Shown here: positions 11,196 to 23,712 of the stretch, piece by piece | Layout: each line of letters starts with the position of its first letter | Position numbering within the stretch: the first letter of the stretch is position 1 | Source of the DNA: Helianthus annuus | Taxonomy: Eukaryota > Streptophyta > Magnoliopsida > Asterales > Asteraceae | NCBI RefSeq assembly: GCF_002127325.2 | Contig: NC_035435.2 | Location: 114,077,235 to 114,141,234, forward strand | DNA: 64,000 nucleotides | Direction of reading: 5' to 3' | Notes under the pieces: generated by a model | What the model was told of the DNA's origin: nothing | The model's input: only the letters and a program-made list of their open reading frames with translations | The model's database searches: none | Translations under genes and position numbers: made by a program

Positions 11196-12723
11196 ATTGC
11201 TTAACTGTTCCTAGTGTCTTTGATAATGTCCCGAGCCTGAACCGGCTCCAGAAGATGAACCTTGTCCGGAAGTTTTTGATCTCTTTCTTCCTCCGAACAT
11301 AGCTACAATCAAAAGACAAAAGAATAATTAGCACACCCAAATCTTCAAACAATCTCAAACATTGAACATAATCTATGATGTTGAGTTTCAATCAATAACT
11401 AGATGCAACATCGCCTTTTTAAACTTCCAAAGTCACACATTTTATCATCTACATATCAATTTTAACATGTTTATTCATAAAATTTCTCAAAGTTTCATGG
11501 TTTCAAAAATATTCAACATCACAACTATGCTCAATCATGCAACTAATTAGTGTAATCACATCACTAAGACTAAAGCATGTTCAAATCCCACCCAAATCAA
11601 GAATCATCCTTAAATTTATGCTAAAGTATCATACATTATGATAAACAACCTACTATTAAACAAAAAGCTTAAAAATTCAGAAGAAATCAACACTTCATAT
11701 GATAATCATACATAAATTGAATGAAATTCCATACCTTTGATGTAGATGAACAAGAAAATCTAAGAAAAAGTGCAAAGCAAGAAACTGGATGAACACGTTT
11801 CAAAAACCCGAATTTTTGACTTCAGAAATCTTGCAAACCAGCAAGAATTAATGAAAACCGTTTTGGGGGTTTTGTTCCTCTCGAAAAAAATACACGAAAT
11901 AGGCTCAAGAATCAGTGGATTTGGTGGATATTTGAAGAAGTTATGGAAGGTTGAAGATTAGGCTTCTTGGTGGGAGGTTTGGGGAATATGAAGATGCAAG
12001 AGAGAGAAACGTGGAAGTTGAACTAATTTGATGATGTTTTCTGGATGTTTTAGGAGAGTGTGGGGGTTTTCGGGTCACATGTGTGGTTAATATGAGGTTC
12101 GGGTCTTGTTTTTATGGGTTCTAAGGCGTTTAAATTCGAACTCATGAGGTAAAACACGCAACTGGATCGGAACAAATTGGGAGGTCCGTCGGCGACGGAC
12201 CTTACCACCGTCGGCGACGGTGCTTGGAAATGTCAGGGGTGGGCGACGGCCTATTTTGCTGTCTACAGACGAAAATGGGCGACAGACGTTTTTAAGGTGC
12301 CGTAGGCGACGGTATTTCACCCCGTCGGCGACGGCACACGGGTAATCAACTTTTTATTTTTTTCAATTTTTATGTTTTTTTAATGGAAAATATGAGGAAA
12401 TTATGAGAATTTAATAAAAGGACTATATACATATAAAATTCCTAAAAATTATTAAAAATCTTTTTGTAAACTTTTATAAGTTAAAATTTAGAAATACAAA
12501 ACCGTTTACGGTTCTACCACCCCCCCCCCTAAAAAAAGTCGTGTATTGTCCCTAATACACACAAATAAGTCTAAAAACATACCTTTTGTCTTCAAGACCC
12601 GTTCATGATATCCGGACTTCATACAATCAAGAGGGTTAGTACAAAACGAGAACGATTAACATAAAAATACTCACACAATTAAATAAATTTTACATAACTT
12701 TACAAAACTCATTACCGGTCCTT
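11196..12723 (-). other. Athila spacer between integrase and third ORF
   Basis: AT-rich DNA with no recognisable protein. It contains a GC-rich repeat cluster at 12185-12345 and a run of ten C residues near 12521-12530. The mostly non-coding stretch could hold splice signals for expression of the third ORF, which is inference from the family. Confidence 0.5.
12185..12345. repeat. CGTCGGCGACGG cluster in Athila spacer
   Basis: The palindromic core GGCGACGG occurs about five times (near 12191, 12212, 12242, 12305, 12327), often as CCGTCGGCGACGG. Related units occur in both Athila LTRs (7240-7326 and 30360-30510). The cluster is far more GC-rich than its surroundings. Confidence 0.8.
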
Positions 12724-14012
12724 TCAGTTGACCTCATAAGTTGGCACACTTACCACGAAGTTCACCAACTCCACATTCTCATCCTTTTTATCATTGTTAC
12801 CGTCAAGGAACGGTTTAAGGCGATGCCTATTAACCGTTTGCTTCGACCCATCCTTAGGGTCCTTGATTGTAACATCTCCAAGTTTCCCGACACGTGTAAT
12901 CACGTACGGGCCCATCCATTTGCTCTTGAGCTTACCAGGAAAGTATTGAAGCCGTGAATTGTAAAGCCAAACCTTTTGACCCACCTTGAACTCTTTCGGC
13001 TTCAATTTCGCGTCATGTGCCCTCTTCATATCATCCTTGTATTTCGAGGCGCACTCATACGCTTCTTCCCGAAGCTCCTCCAACTCGCAAAGCTTTAATT
13101 TTCGCTTCTTTCCAGCATCATCATATTTCATGTTAACCTCTTTGATAGCCCACCAAGCACGATGCACAAGTTCAACCGGTAAATGACAATTCGCCCATAA
13201 ACTAAGCGATAAGGTGTAGTTCCAATAGGTGTTTTATGAGTCGTTCTATAAGCCCATAAAGCATCATTCAACTTCGTCGACCAATCCTTTCGGTCCGGTC
13301 GAATGGTCTTTTGCAAAATTTCTTTTATTTGCCTATTTGAAACTTCCACATGACCACTTGTTTGTGGGTGGTAAGGGGTAGCAATCCGATGGTCAACACC
13401 ATACTGTTTCAAAAGTTTGCCAAAGTTAAAATTCTTAAAGTGAGATCCGCCATCACTAATGATCACTCGGGGAATCCCAAATCTAGAAATTATGTTTGTT
13501 TGTACAAAATTGCAAACAACGGTATGGTCATTCGTCTTGGTGGCAATCGCTTCAACCCACTTGGATACATAATCGACCGCCACCAAGATGTATAAGTTGC
13601 CATGCGAATTAGGGAACGGGCCCATGAAATCGATCCCCCACACATCAAAAATATCTACAATGAGGATCGGTTGCATAGGCATTTCATCCCTTTTAGAAAT
13701 ACCCCCTAACTTTTGACACTCAACACAATTTTTAGCGAAATTAAAAGCATCCTTGAAAATAGTCGGCCAATAAAGACCGCTATTGAGCACTTTGTGCCCG
13801 GTTTTGTGACCACTGAAATGGCCCCCATAAGAAATTGAATGCAAGTGCGTCAAGACACTAGGAATCTCCTCGTCAGGTATGCATCTTCGAACGACTTGAT
13901 CCGGACATATCTTGAATAAGTCCGGTTCTTCCAACGTGTAGTACTTGATTTGAGAAAGGAAGTGCAACCTCTTCCTTCTATCCCAATGAGCCGGCAAGTC
14001 ACCTGTGACCAA
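12724..14012 (-). pseudogene. Athila integrase
   Basis: The upper frame (13128-14012) carries an HHCC zinc-binding N-domain ([19 protein letters not shown] ... CVECQKLGG). The catalytic core follows, with the DDE residues in [16 protein letters not shown] and the following Glu in GHVEVSNRQ. The lower frame (12724-13167) holds the C-terminal domain, with KVGQKVWLYNSRLQYFPGKL and KWMGPYVITRVG. A frame break lies in the overlap at 13128-13167. The enzyme would insert element cDNA into chromosomes. It follows RT/RNase H with an in-frame stop between them, so it belongs to the same pol polyprotein. No chromodomain is seen, in line with Athila. Confidence 0.9.
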
Positions 14013-14200
14013 ATAATTAACAATATTAGCATACCATGATAATATTGAAACTTTTAGAATTTGCTCATCTGGGAAGTTCTGTTAATCTCTTCACGGGAAG
14101 AATCCTCCTCCACAACCAATCGAGTCAAGTGGTCTGCAACCACATTCTCACTCCCTTTCTTGTCCCGAATTTCCAAATCAAATTCTTGTTGCAAGAGAAC
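14013..14200 (-). pseudogene. RNase H-integrase linker with stop
   Basis: The translation continues past the RNase H domain after a stop at 14201-14203 into a segment with EFDLEIRDKKGSENVVADHL and TRLVVEEDSSRE, the usual linker between RNase H and integrase in gypsy pol. It shows that the split between the two ORFs is a mutation and not an original gene boundary. Confidence 0.7.
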
Positions 14201-15535
14201 CTATCGGATTAATCTCGGCTTTGCATCCTTCTTGTCCATGAGATACCTAATTGCAGAATGGTCAGAATATACAATGACTTTAGTACCCCATATATAAGCA
14301 CGAAATTTATCCAACGCATATACCACCGCAAGAATCTCTTTCTCGGTAGTTGTGTAATTTAATTGTGCATCCGAGAGAGTCTTACTTGCGTAGTAAATGA
14401 CAACCGGTTTCTTGTCCACCCGTCGACCCAATACGGCCCCCACCGCATAATCACTTGCATCACACATGATTTCGAATGGTAAAGACCAATTCGGTGACCG
14501 CAAGATTGGGGCCTCAACCAACTTTTGCTTCAAAATGTTAAAAGCGGTTTGGCAATATTTATCAAAATCAAACGGTTTATCTTTTAACAATAAATTACAT
14601 AGGGGTTTTGTTATATCACTAAAGCTTTTTATAAACCGCTTATAAAACCCCGCATTTCCCAAGAACGACCTAATACCCTTAACACTTGTGGGATAAGGCA
14701 AAGTGGATATGACTTGCACTATTGCTCTATCCACCTCGATCCCGCGACTCGAGACGACATGCCCCAACACAATCCCTTCTTGAACCATAAAATGGCTCTT
14801 TTCCCAACTCAAAACTAGATTTTTCTCAACACATCTTTTTAAAACTTTTTCGAGTTGATCAAGGCATGTATCAAATGATGACCCAAATATTGAGAAATCA
14901 TCCATGAAGATTTCCAAAGACTCCCCCACCATATCTGAAAAGATACTCATCATACACCTTTGGAAGGTGGCGGGGGCATTACAAAGTCCAAAGGGCATTC
15001 GCCTAAATGCGAAGGTACCGTATGGACAAGTAAAGGTAGTCTTTACTTGGTCTTCCGGATGTATAGCAATTTGATTGAATCCTAAATAGCCATCCAGAAA
15101 ACAATAAAATTTTTGTCCGGCCAATTTCTCAACAATTTGGTAAATAAATGGAAAAGGGAAATGATCCTTAGAAGTTGCAGCATTTAACTTCCTATAGTCA
15201 ATACAAATACGCCACTCGGTTACCGGCCGAGTGGCGACCTCTTCACCTGCGTCATTTGTGACGACTTGAATGCCCGCTTTCTTAGGAACTGTTTGTGTCG
15301 GGCTTACCCATTGGCTATCCAAAATAGGGTATATGATACCCGCATCTAGCCACTTCAATACCTCCTTCTTAACCACTTCTCGCATGTTCAGATTTAGTCT
15401 CCGTTGTGTGTCGCGAGAAAGATTAATGTCGTCTTCTGTGATGATCTTGTGCATCACCACCGAGGGACTAATTCCCTTCAAATCCACAATAGTCCACCCG
15501 ATAGCGGCTCTATGAGTGACCAACACTTTCATCAA
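14201..15535 (-). pseudogene. Athila reverse transcriptase and RNase H
   Basis: A 444-codon open frame. The RT signature runs from WVSPTQTVPKK through WRICIDYRKLNAATSKDHFP, FCFLDGYLGFNQI-like and MPFGLCNAPATFQRCM to the active site IFMDDFSIFG. FMDDF replaces the commoner YxDD, as is usual in Athila. The YLGF motif has Leu where Ser is usual. RNase H follows: MCDASDYAVGAVLGRRVDKK, YTTTEKEILAVVYALDKF, and YSDHSAIRYLMDKKDAK. The enzyme copies element RNA to DNA from the tRNA primer. The frame opens late, because the protease-RT linker upstream is in other frames. It is largely intact over the domains, but upstream and downstream stops make the copy non-functional. Confidence 0.92.
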
Positions 15536-15611
15536 CTTCTCTTCTTACTCTCCGGTCAAATTAGATGCAATGATGACCGGAAGCGTGTTACCTTCACCCA
15601 CGTAAGCATAC

Positions 15612-16049
15612 TTAAGATGCTTGGGTAGCGCCTTCAATTCTACAACCGGAGGTTCTTACAATGACGGTTAAGTGGGTCTTCCTTCCCTTGCCGCCATGAC
15701 CTCCGGAAGACTTTCCACTTGATGTATCCAAAGTGGGTCTTCCTTCCCTTGCCGCCATGGCCTCCATCTTTTTCACCTCTTCATCTATGCCACGATTTGT
15801 TTCCCTTTGCAACATGTCAAACACAAAACACTCCTCTATTGTGCTTTCCTCTTCGACATTAATGTCGCATAGAGGTATGCACTCGTCAACAATGTCCGCC
15901 ATATAGCATTCACCGCCAACTAGAGGATCCGACAATCCTGAAAAGACATTTAACCGTAACCGACGGTTACCAAAAGTCATGTCGACCATGCCCGACTTGC
16001 AATTAATTTGGGCATTCGATGTTGCCAAAAATGGTCGACCTAGGATCAC
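15612..16049 (-). pseudogene. Athila protease-RT linker
   Basis: Starts with ILGRPFLATSNAQINCKSGM, the conserved block following the aspartic protease in Athila elements, then an acidic, non-conserved linker. The minus-strand C-terminal part contains a 61-bp tandem duplication (15670-15730 and 15731-15791) that repeats the segment encoding AAREGRPTLDTSSGK-type residues. This is one cause of the frame disruption before RT. Confidence 0.75.
15670..15765. repeat. 61-bp direct duplication in pol
   Basis: AAGTGGGTCTTCCTTCCCTT followed by GCCGCCATG occurs at 15670 and again at 15731. At least about 33 bp of each copy is near-identical. The duplication lies in the protease-RT linker. Confidence 0.8.
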
Positions 16050-16064
16050 CGTTGGTTGCTTGGT

Positions 16065-16442
16065 TCAGTCCAAAGAAATATAATCTAATACAAGAAAGTC
16101 CATCAGATAGTAAAAGTCCTCGACCTTGACTATTACATCCATGACTATCCCACGGGGTAGTTTAGGGGTCAAGTCGGCTAACACCACGGTGGTGTTAGAC
16201 GCTTGAAGTGGACCAAAATCATATTGGTCATATAAACTACCCGGCAAGATACTCACACTTGCTCCAAGATCCAAAAGTGCCTGGGTCATTTTAAATTCAC
16301 CGACTTGTATTGAAATAATGGGCGCCCCCGGATCTTGAAGTTTTGGTAGAGGTGCACCCGAAAGAATCGAACTGACATTTTCAGTTAAATCAAGTTTCTT
16401 AGGAAACTTGTGAGTTCGCTTTTGGGTGCATAAATCTTTCAA
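16065..16442 (-). pseudogene. Athila aspartic protease
   Basis: A 125-codon stretch contains APIISIQVGEFKMTQALLDL then GASVSILPGSLYDQYDFG. The catalytic triad reads DLGAS rather than DTGAS, a substitution typical of Athila-type proteases. The domain cleaves the gag-pol polyprotein. It follows the gag C-terminal part and precedes the linker, in the expected order. Confidence 0.85.
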
Positions 16443-16467
16443 GTACTTAGCATATGAGGGTACTTGC

Positions 16468-16986
16468 TTAATTGCGTCTAAAAATTTCCCACATCTCTTC
16501 TTGTTGTGGGCCTCGTTTATTTACCACTTTCTTAGATGGTCCCAACAAAGCTTCGGGATAAGGGGCGATATTAACCTCCACACCCTTGTCCTTAGCTTTT
16601 GGGACGAGGACGGTCACAACGGGCGTATTATTATTAATTTTAACATCATTTTTTTGACCCGTTTGACCGCCACTAACTTCATCATCACTAGTATCTTCCA
16701 CCACCCCTTCAACAAACTTGGGTGGTGGTGGCTCAACACCATTATCTATCACTCGACCCCTACATAATGAAATTTTATTAATTGGTACCTCGTTTGTGTT
16801 CTTCGAGTTTGACCCTTGATGCTTAGGGTTCACTTTGGTGTCACTTGGAAGTCTTCCTCCACTTCCACGAATTTGAGCCATCTCTTGCGCAAGTTGCCCC
16901 ACTTGCTTCTCCAACGCCTTACGGGATTTATCTCGTACCTCAAACTCTTTCTTCATCTCTTGATTTGAATGGTTGATAGCATTCAT
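16468..16986 (-). pseudogene. Athila gag C-terminal / gag-pol linker
   Basis: Includes KALEKQVGQLAQEMAQIRGS then GGRLPSDTKVNPKHQ, the conserved Athila-family block with Gln-rich helix and PSDT(E/K)VNPK motif. This is followed by a hydrophilic spacer and EEMWEIFRRN near the protease. The function is structural. Confidence 0.8.
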
Positions 16987-17199
16987 AATAGCATCAAGTT
17001 TAGAGTTTAGTGAATCGTCACCTTGAGAGTTTGAAGCACCAGCCCCATTTCCACTTTGGTTGTAACCACGTTGATAATTGCTTTCACGGTTTTGATACCC
17101 TTGGTTACCCCCTTGATTGTAATTCCTTTGGTAACCCCCCTGGTTTCTACCTTGACGATTGTTATAAGAAGAACCACCTTGACGACCTTAACTGCCCGA

Positions 17200-17865
17200 T
17201 TAAAAATTCGGGTTCATTTGATTCGAGGCATTACCATACCGGAAGTTAGGATGATTTCTCAAACCTGGATGGTAAACCTCCTCGGTGTAATCACCCGATC
17301 CCGTTTGACATTGATCGGTCCTATGGCCAATCTCCCCACAATCGTCACACACCGCGAATTGTACCGCATTCACCTTCTTCTTTTTCATACGAGCTATCTC
17401 CCGTTCTAAAGTAGAAATTCGATCCTTAGAATCAAGATCGGGAAGTGACCGGGAAACAGGATGTTTCTTAGCTCTATCGACCGTTTCCTTTTCCATTGAC
17501 CGCTTGCTCATCCGCTCGAGAAATTCCCAATCATCCTCTTCATGATTGCTCAATAGAGTTTCGTTGCTCGTTGACTCAAGGCGATTCCATGTCTCATCGT
17601 CTAATCCTCTCACAAAACATTTAACCAACTCCCACTTTTCGATTTGATGGTGTGGGCATTTCCGAATCAATTCTTTGTATCGAGTGAAAGCTTCATGCAA
17701 CGGTTCACTCGATAGTTGCCGAAACGACCTTATATCATCCCGCGCATCATCAGTCTTCGCCATTGAGTAGTACTCGTCAAGAAATACTTGTTGCATCTCG
17801 CCCCATGTCTGAATACTATTTGCCGAAAGTGTAAGAAACCATTGCTTCGCTTTATCTTTTAGCAA
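17200..17865 (-). pseudogene. Athila gag capsid domain and zinc knuckle
   Basis: A 221-codon open frame begins LKDKAKQWFLTLSANSIQTW ... EMQQVFLDEYY, the retrotransposon gag (PF03732-type) helical core. A zinc knuckle follows, CDDCGEIGHRTDQC (CX2CX4HX4C). The domain assembles the particle and binds element RNA. The plus-strand DNA at 17040-17190 continues as a Gly/Asn/Tyr/Arg-rich tail of gag. The upstream N-terminal region is in different frames, so this copy is broken. Confidence 0.88.
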
Positions 17866-19060
17866 AAACTGAAATAATCAAAGCTTGACTTCCTCCAATG
17901 CAAAATTATGCCCCCCGATAAGTGCTACAAATGGAGGAAAACTCCGCCAAATGAGTGTACGGTTCATCATTAGACCTCCCATTGAAATGGGGAAGTATAT
18001 TGATGTAGTGAGGCTTGCAATCGAACATCCTTCTTTCACACACTATTAGGGAGTCGTTATCGGTAACCACCGGCCTAAAACGGTCATTTACACCTCGTGG
18101 TGGTTGTTAACGACGATGTGGACCGTTAACTTCTTGATCGACCAACCTTCGATTATCCCTTCTATCACCTCCCCTATCACCTCTTCGGTTTCCACCTTAA
18201 TTACCTCTTTGATTACCTCCTTCCACGAAACGAGGAATCCGGTTAGGGTTAGCATTGTTGTTTTAAAACCCATCATTCTGGTTCCTTTGGTTGTTGTTTC
18301 GTGGTTGGCGGTTGTTTTCGTAACCGTCATTTCTCACACTCCCGTACCCGTAGTCATCGTTCCCCACAAAATTGGCGTTTTAGTAGCCAAACTCATCATC
18401 TTCAAAACCTCTATCATTGTAGACGTTACCCCTATTCACATACCCCCAATCTTCATCATCAACCCTATCATCATAATTACCCCCATCATCCGAATATTCC
18501 GTATGAACACTCACATGTTCCGGCGATTGGTAACCGGGAACACTAAACTGCTCATCATCGAGAATGGCGTTTCTCAAATCATCTATATTAAAGAACAGGT
18601 CTTCATTCGCGGGATTGCCACGATCTCGATTGCCTCTACGGTCGGAATTGACATTCCGGTCATCAAGGTGAATGGGTAGGGAATTTTGTCGGTGAAGGTT
18701 TTGTTGTTAGGGTTTTCTTTGGGTGTTATTGGGATTTTGGTTTCGGAAAGGTGGTGTGGGTGGTCTAGAGTTGTTATTACCACCCGGTTGCTCTTGAGGT
18801 ATAGGTTGGACATTTTGGGCGGGATTGAAGTTGCTTCGGTATTGGAATTGGTTCGGATTTTGGTTTTGGTTGAGGTTTCGATTTGAATTTTGGTTTGCCA
18901 TTGAATCGGCTTCAATGGTTGGTGTGAATTGTGGTGATTGAGTGGTTTGATTAGAAGCAAGAGTTGCTTCTAACCGGCTAACTAAGTTTCTTCTTGCTAC
19001 TCTTTCGATTTCCGGTTCGTAAACCAACAGTGAAGTCCTCCCGGAGTTCTGCATATGCAT
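17866..19060 (-). pseudogene. Athila gag N-terminal region, frame-broken
   Basis: Pieces in several frames: 18707-19060 (starts MHMQNSGRTS, then YEPEIERVARRNLVSRLEAT and an Asn/Gln/Pro-rich stretch), 18380-18577 (acidic, DDGGNYDDRVDDEDWGYVNR) and 18088-18330. The opening RVARR(N)L block and low-complexity Asn/Gln region fit the N-terminus of Athila gags. The likely original start is the ATG at the high end (19058-19060), 136 bp from the primer site. Confidence 0.6.
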
Positions 19061-19195
19061 ACACTACCTGTAACCTGCACAAGTAACACACCCCGCGTAA
19101 CAAGGAAAAAGACAAAGTACAAGAAGAGAAACTGTGCAATTTAAATAGTTAATCACGTAAATTCAAACAATATCCAAACACAAAGCACACGCACT

Positions 19196-19212
19196 CCCCG
19201 TCAACGGCGCCA
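19196..19212 (-). promoter_or_regulatory. Primer-binding site, tRNA-Asp type
   Basis: The minus strand reads TGGCGCCGTTGACGGGG, matching the 3' end of plant tRNA-Asp (CCCCGGCAACGGCGCCA) at 16 of 17 positions. It lies 5 bp from the LTR terminus at 19218. It sets the element on the minus strand. Confidence 0.88.
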
Positions 19213-19217
19213 AAATT

Positions 19218-19656
19218 TGATCGAAGTGTCGCCCTCCGGTCAAAGATAATATTTATAAGCCCTATTTACCCTTAACAAATAACTAGTGGTAGCAAGGGGT
19301 CGAACCACAAAAAGTATGTGGTATGTGAATGGATTTGGATTGAATTAGAATAAATGCCACAAATTATGAAGCTTGCTATCTTCTTTTTTTTGTGTATTTT
19401 TATTTGATTGAAAAGATGTGAATTAAACTTACTAAAGTAATTGAGTTGATAACTACGAATGATTAAGAATTGCAAAAAATGTAATTAAACGTTTAAACAA
19501 GATAGAGAAAACAAGGCTCACACTCGGTTCGGTAATTGCAATCCTAGGGTTCTTACACGTTTTAAATTTGATTTAATTGAATATGTTATTAACGGATTTC
19601 TATCATCAAAGCTTAGGTGTCAATTGCTATCAACGCATATCACGGACCACAATGCA
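19218..19656 (-). repeat. 5' LTR of Athila-like element, first segment
   Basis: Begins TGATCGAAGTG next to the primer site. It matches 6228-6666 closely and stops at the copia insertion, where ATGCA (19652-19656) is duplicated at 29779-29783. The LTR resumes after that. Confidence 0.9.
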
Positions 19657-20115
19657 TGTTGGACCGTTCTATGACCCTGAAAAGTCAGTCAAGATAGTTC
19701 ATCTCCAAATACAAAGGCGGAATCAATGCACATGAAGTTACACAGCTTTTCCTCTCTAATTTCTTCTCTATTGATGCTTTCTGATTACAATTTGACAGAG
19801 TTTCGTTACCACAAGCATGACCAGGTTTCGCTCTAAAGGTTACAAATGAAGACACACACTAGGTATATATAGGTTGACAGATTTCGCTCATATGGCATGT
19901 CCTATGAGCGAAACCCTGTGTGATCATAAGAGCGAAACCCCCAAGAACCTAAGAGCGAAACCCCCTAAGTCCTAATAAGCGAAACCTATACTAAACTGTA
20001 CATAAAAGCGAAACCTATACATTAAACCTAATTTTGACTTTCAAGCTCCTTTATTGACTTATCTTGACCTAAGACTCAATGTATACGTAGTCAACAGACA
20101 TTCCATGCACCAACA
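19657..20115 (-). repeat. 3' LTR of copia element
   Basis: 459 bp, TGTTGGACC...CACCAACA. Its right part holds five copies of AGCGAAACC (about 19914-20016) and inverted counterparts (GTTTCGCTC near 19827, GATTTCGCTC near 19881). Purine tract (minus strand) directly to the right. Confidence 0.93.
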
Positions 20116-20134
20116 TACTCCCCCTTGGATGTTG
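20116..20134 (-). promoter_or_regulatory. Polypurine tract of copia element
   Basis: The minus strand reads CAACATCCAAGGGGGAGTA immediately before the 3' LTR. It is the priming site for plus-strand cDNA synthesis. Confidence 0.85.
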
Positions 20135-21725
20135 ACGAAGTTTTCAGCTCCGAGTCTTCTGTCTTGGTCTTTTCTCCAACTCTGTCTTTACATCATAAGC
20201 ACTCTATCTTCACAGGTTCAGGATCACATCCTGGCTCTAACTTCCATCTTCCCTTTGACTTGTTGATCCAAACTCCCCCTTTCACAGACTCCCCCTCTCA
20301 GTATACTGGAATCCGAGATCTTGATCTGGTTCAAGCTTTGACAATTAGCTTCCATGGGAATGATGAAGTTCAAAATCTGTGTCTCAAACATCAATCATTA
20401 CAAATTATCTTTTTACAATACCACACATACAATCAGTACTAGAAATCCACTCAAGTATTCAAGTCCAAGTTAATGACCCTGATTACTCAACTAATCTACC
20501 AAGTCCAATTTAATGACCTTGGTTGATCTTTTGACAAAATAGACTGATTTTAAAAACAACACTTTTTCACTTTTTCTGAGAATAACAAGCATCAAATTAA
20601 TGAACTTGTTTTAACTTTGTAATAACTCAAACTTCATCAAAGTAAGCTCCCCTCATTCTTCAGTCCAGAATCTCCTGCATCTGCTTCAATCTTCGAGAAT
20701 CCAATGATTAACTCTCCACTTTGGTTTGTCAAAAATAAAGCAGAAATAAAATCTTTTTGGATTTTAACAAAGTGTTCTAAACTAAGAAATGAAATACAGA
20801 AACTTAAATTGCAGAAATTAAACAAAGTAAACTATTTACAAACTTATTTTTGGTGAGCGTGTCAGGGAATCATATCAGCTTTTCAGACAAATTACTAGTA
20901 CCGTTAAGCTTCATTTCATACTCAGACTTAAACAATTCACCTCGATTGTCGATATACTGATCCATCTTAAATTCTCACACAGATTTCAATCTATTCAGGA
21001 TACAAATTAGATATCTTATGAACTTAGCTCATTCATGTGTCCCACCTCTTGAATATACTCCCGTATCCAGAATCCCAAATATTCAGTCTTATAGGTGAGT
21101 ATACCACAGATGATATATGTTAGGGGTTAAATGCGAGGGCCGTGAGAGCTCAGGTCGATACTTCCGTATACGCAGAGAGATGACGGCTTCGACTTTCTGG
21201 TGTGTCCCCTTTAGAGGATCTTTTAGTTACAACAGCAGCGACTATCAATTTTATTGTTTCATCAGCTTGCTGAGGGCGATGCTATATTTCAAGCATTTGC
21301 AGAAAGTATTATTCGGGGACTAGGTCAGAACTTCCATTCAGCAGAAGTCCCGGAATAATACCCCAGATATCACTGAGTATAAAGACCTAGTATCTCAGAA
21401 TATGGGACCTTTCAAACGAGATTTTAGGGGTTACCTATATATCCAAGTAGTGTTCCCCACGAATTTCACAAGTTTGAAATTTTAGGTTTATATCCCGAAT
21501 AAATCTACTAAATGTGCGAAAACCTATCGACACATCAATAGTGAGACTGTTTAACTCAATTAAACTTTACAATTCTTTAGCATACTGTAATTGTCTAGCC
21601 GATGTACTATCATTTTCCCTTTTTACACAAGCTCTTTTTCAGATTTTTTATTGTTTTTGTATTTTTGCATTTTTTACTGTTTTTGTATTTTCTGAAAATA
21701 AACTATATACATCTATCTACTCCCC
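20135..21725 (-). other. Copia 3' untranslated region (1.6 kb)
   Basis: Lies between the RNase H stop and the purine tract. No protein domain was found on the minus strand. The short open frames have no recognisable features. Some copia lineages carry an extra ORF here; none is supported in this copy. Confidence 0.55.
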
Positions 21726-23660
21726 CTAAATACCAAAACAGGTAAAAAATCGACAAACCATTGCAGATTGTTTCTCATCTTCATCCGCAACAGTACTCTC
21801 ATCAACGCCAATTATGCCATCCGACACCGAAAGAAGCTTCATACCATTCAGTTTTAACAAATATTTAAACCGATTTTTATCAAAAGCTTTGGTATGTAAA
21901 TCAGCTTTCTGTTCGTCAGTGTGAATTTTCTCAATTCGTATCAACTTTTTCTCAAAACAGTCGCGAATAAAGTGATGTCGAATTTCTATATGTTTAGTTT
22001 TAGCGTGATGTACTGGATTCTTAGTTATATTTATTGCGGCCTCATTATCAACAAAAAAATGTGTGTTAAGAAACTGCAAACAGTAGTCGCGCATCTGTTG
22101 CTGTATCCACAGGATCTGAGAGCAGCAACTGCTAGCAGAAACGTACTCCGCTTCACATGTAGATGGCGCCACAGACGTTTGTTTCTTACACTGCCAGGTA
22201 ACCAATCTAGGTCCAAAGAACTGGCATCCTGTAGTTGTTGATTTTGTATTGACTTTGCAGCATCCAAAATCCGAGTCGGAATACCCTTCGAGCGTAAAGT
22301 CGCCTTTCCTAGGATACCACAACCCCAATGACGGAGTTCCTTTCAGGTAGCGCAATATCCTCTTCACAATAATCATGTGCGAAGCTCTTGGGTTAGATTG
22401 ATATCTTGCTGCGAGGCACGTTGGGTACATGATATCAGGACGTGAAGCAGTTAGATACATCAAAGAACCTGTCATGGAACGGTAGAACGTTTCATCAGCC
22501 CTGTCTCCGGTGAGATCTGGGTGAATCCCATGATTTGTTGTAAGAGGGGTAGCAGCTGGAGTAGAACTTGACATCCCAAATTTCTCTAGAATATCATGCA
22601 CGTACTTCGTCTGGTGAATGAAAATTCCCTCAGGTAGTTGTTCAACTTGTAGACCCAGAAAGAATTTCATCTCCCCCATTGATGACATTTCGAATTTTTG
22701 CTTCATCACCTGTTCGAAATCTTTGCATAGATTCTCATTCGTCGACCCAAAGATTATATCATCCACATATATCTGAACTATCAGAAGATGTCCGTCGACC
22801 TCTTTAGTGAAGAGAGTGGCATCCACTTTTCCACGTATGAACTTGTTGGCTAGTAGGTGTTGAGACAAAGTCTCGTACCAAGCTCTCGGGGCCTGGTGTA
22901 AACCATACAGTGCTTTGTCCAATAAGTAGACCTTGTTTTTGTGGATTGGGTCAGCAAAGCCCGGCGGCTGACCGACATAAACCTCCTCTTTGACCTTCCC
23001 ATAAAGAAACGCCGATTTTACATCTAACTGATATACTTTGAAATTCTTCCAAGACGCAAATGCAAGGAAAATGCTGATTGCCTCTAGTCGTGCTACAGGA
23101 GCATAGACTTCACTAAAATCAATTCCCTCCTGTTGACTAAAGCCCTGAACAACGAGTCGAGCTTTGTTCCTTACAACAACTCCTCTGTCGTCTCTCTTAC
23201 ACTTAAATACCCATTTCGTATTGATTTTCCTTTGACCATCCGGCAAATCCACTAACTTCCACACACCCAACTTCTCAAACTGACTCAACTCTTCTTGCAT
23301 CGCAATGACCCACGAGTCTTCAGTAAGCGCCTCTTTATAAGTTCCCGGTTCGATCTGTGAGATAAAACAACTTAATGAGAAATCAGTTTGTAAAGGTGCT
23401 ACTGTAGAATAAAAACATGTTAAGCCCTGGTCAATTTGACGTCTCGTGCGAACGCCTGCTTGCAATTCTCCTATGATCAACTCTTCTGGATGATATGAAA
23501 GAGTTCGCGGCATTAATTCGCGTGGAACATCTACATTGCCCTCCAGATTAGTAACATTCTGATCTGCATCTTGTTCACCAACTTGGTTTGTTTGACTTGA
23601 ATCCTGAATCTGCTCCCCCTGAGAATCTGAATCTGAATCTCCATGATCAAATATCGGCAT
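21726..23660 (-). pseudogene. Copia reverse transcriptase and RNase H
   Basis: A 644-codon open frame. It begins with an acidic linker, then the RT domain: [87 protein letters not shown], and the active site [13 protein letters not shown]. RNase H follows with [38 protein letters not shown], and [20 protein letters not shown] ending in [23 protein letters not shown] differs from the common AFLNG, and SDFGCC replaces SDWAGC-type residues. The domains are complete, but the frame is separated from integrase by a frame shift at 23660-23713, so the polyprotein is broken. Confidence 0.93.
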
Positions 23661-23712
23661 GTTTTCAGCTTCTTGATTTTCATCCTCTGCCGACTGATTA
23701 TCTTGAGCAACA

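Noticed and set aside
20135..21725. An extra (env-like) ORF after copia RT as in some Sire-type elements
   Set aside because: No minus-strand frame of useful length or membrane-like composition exists there.
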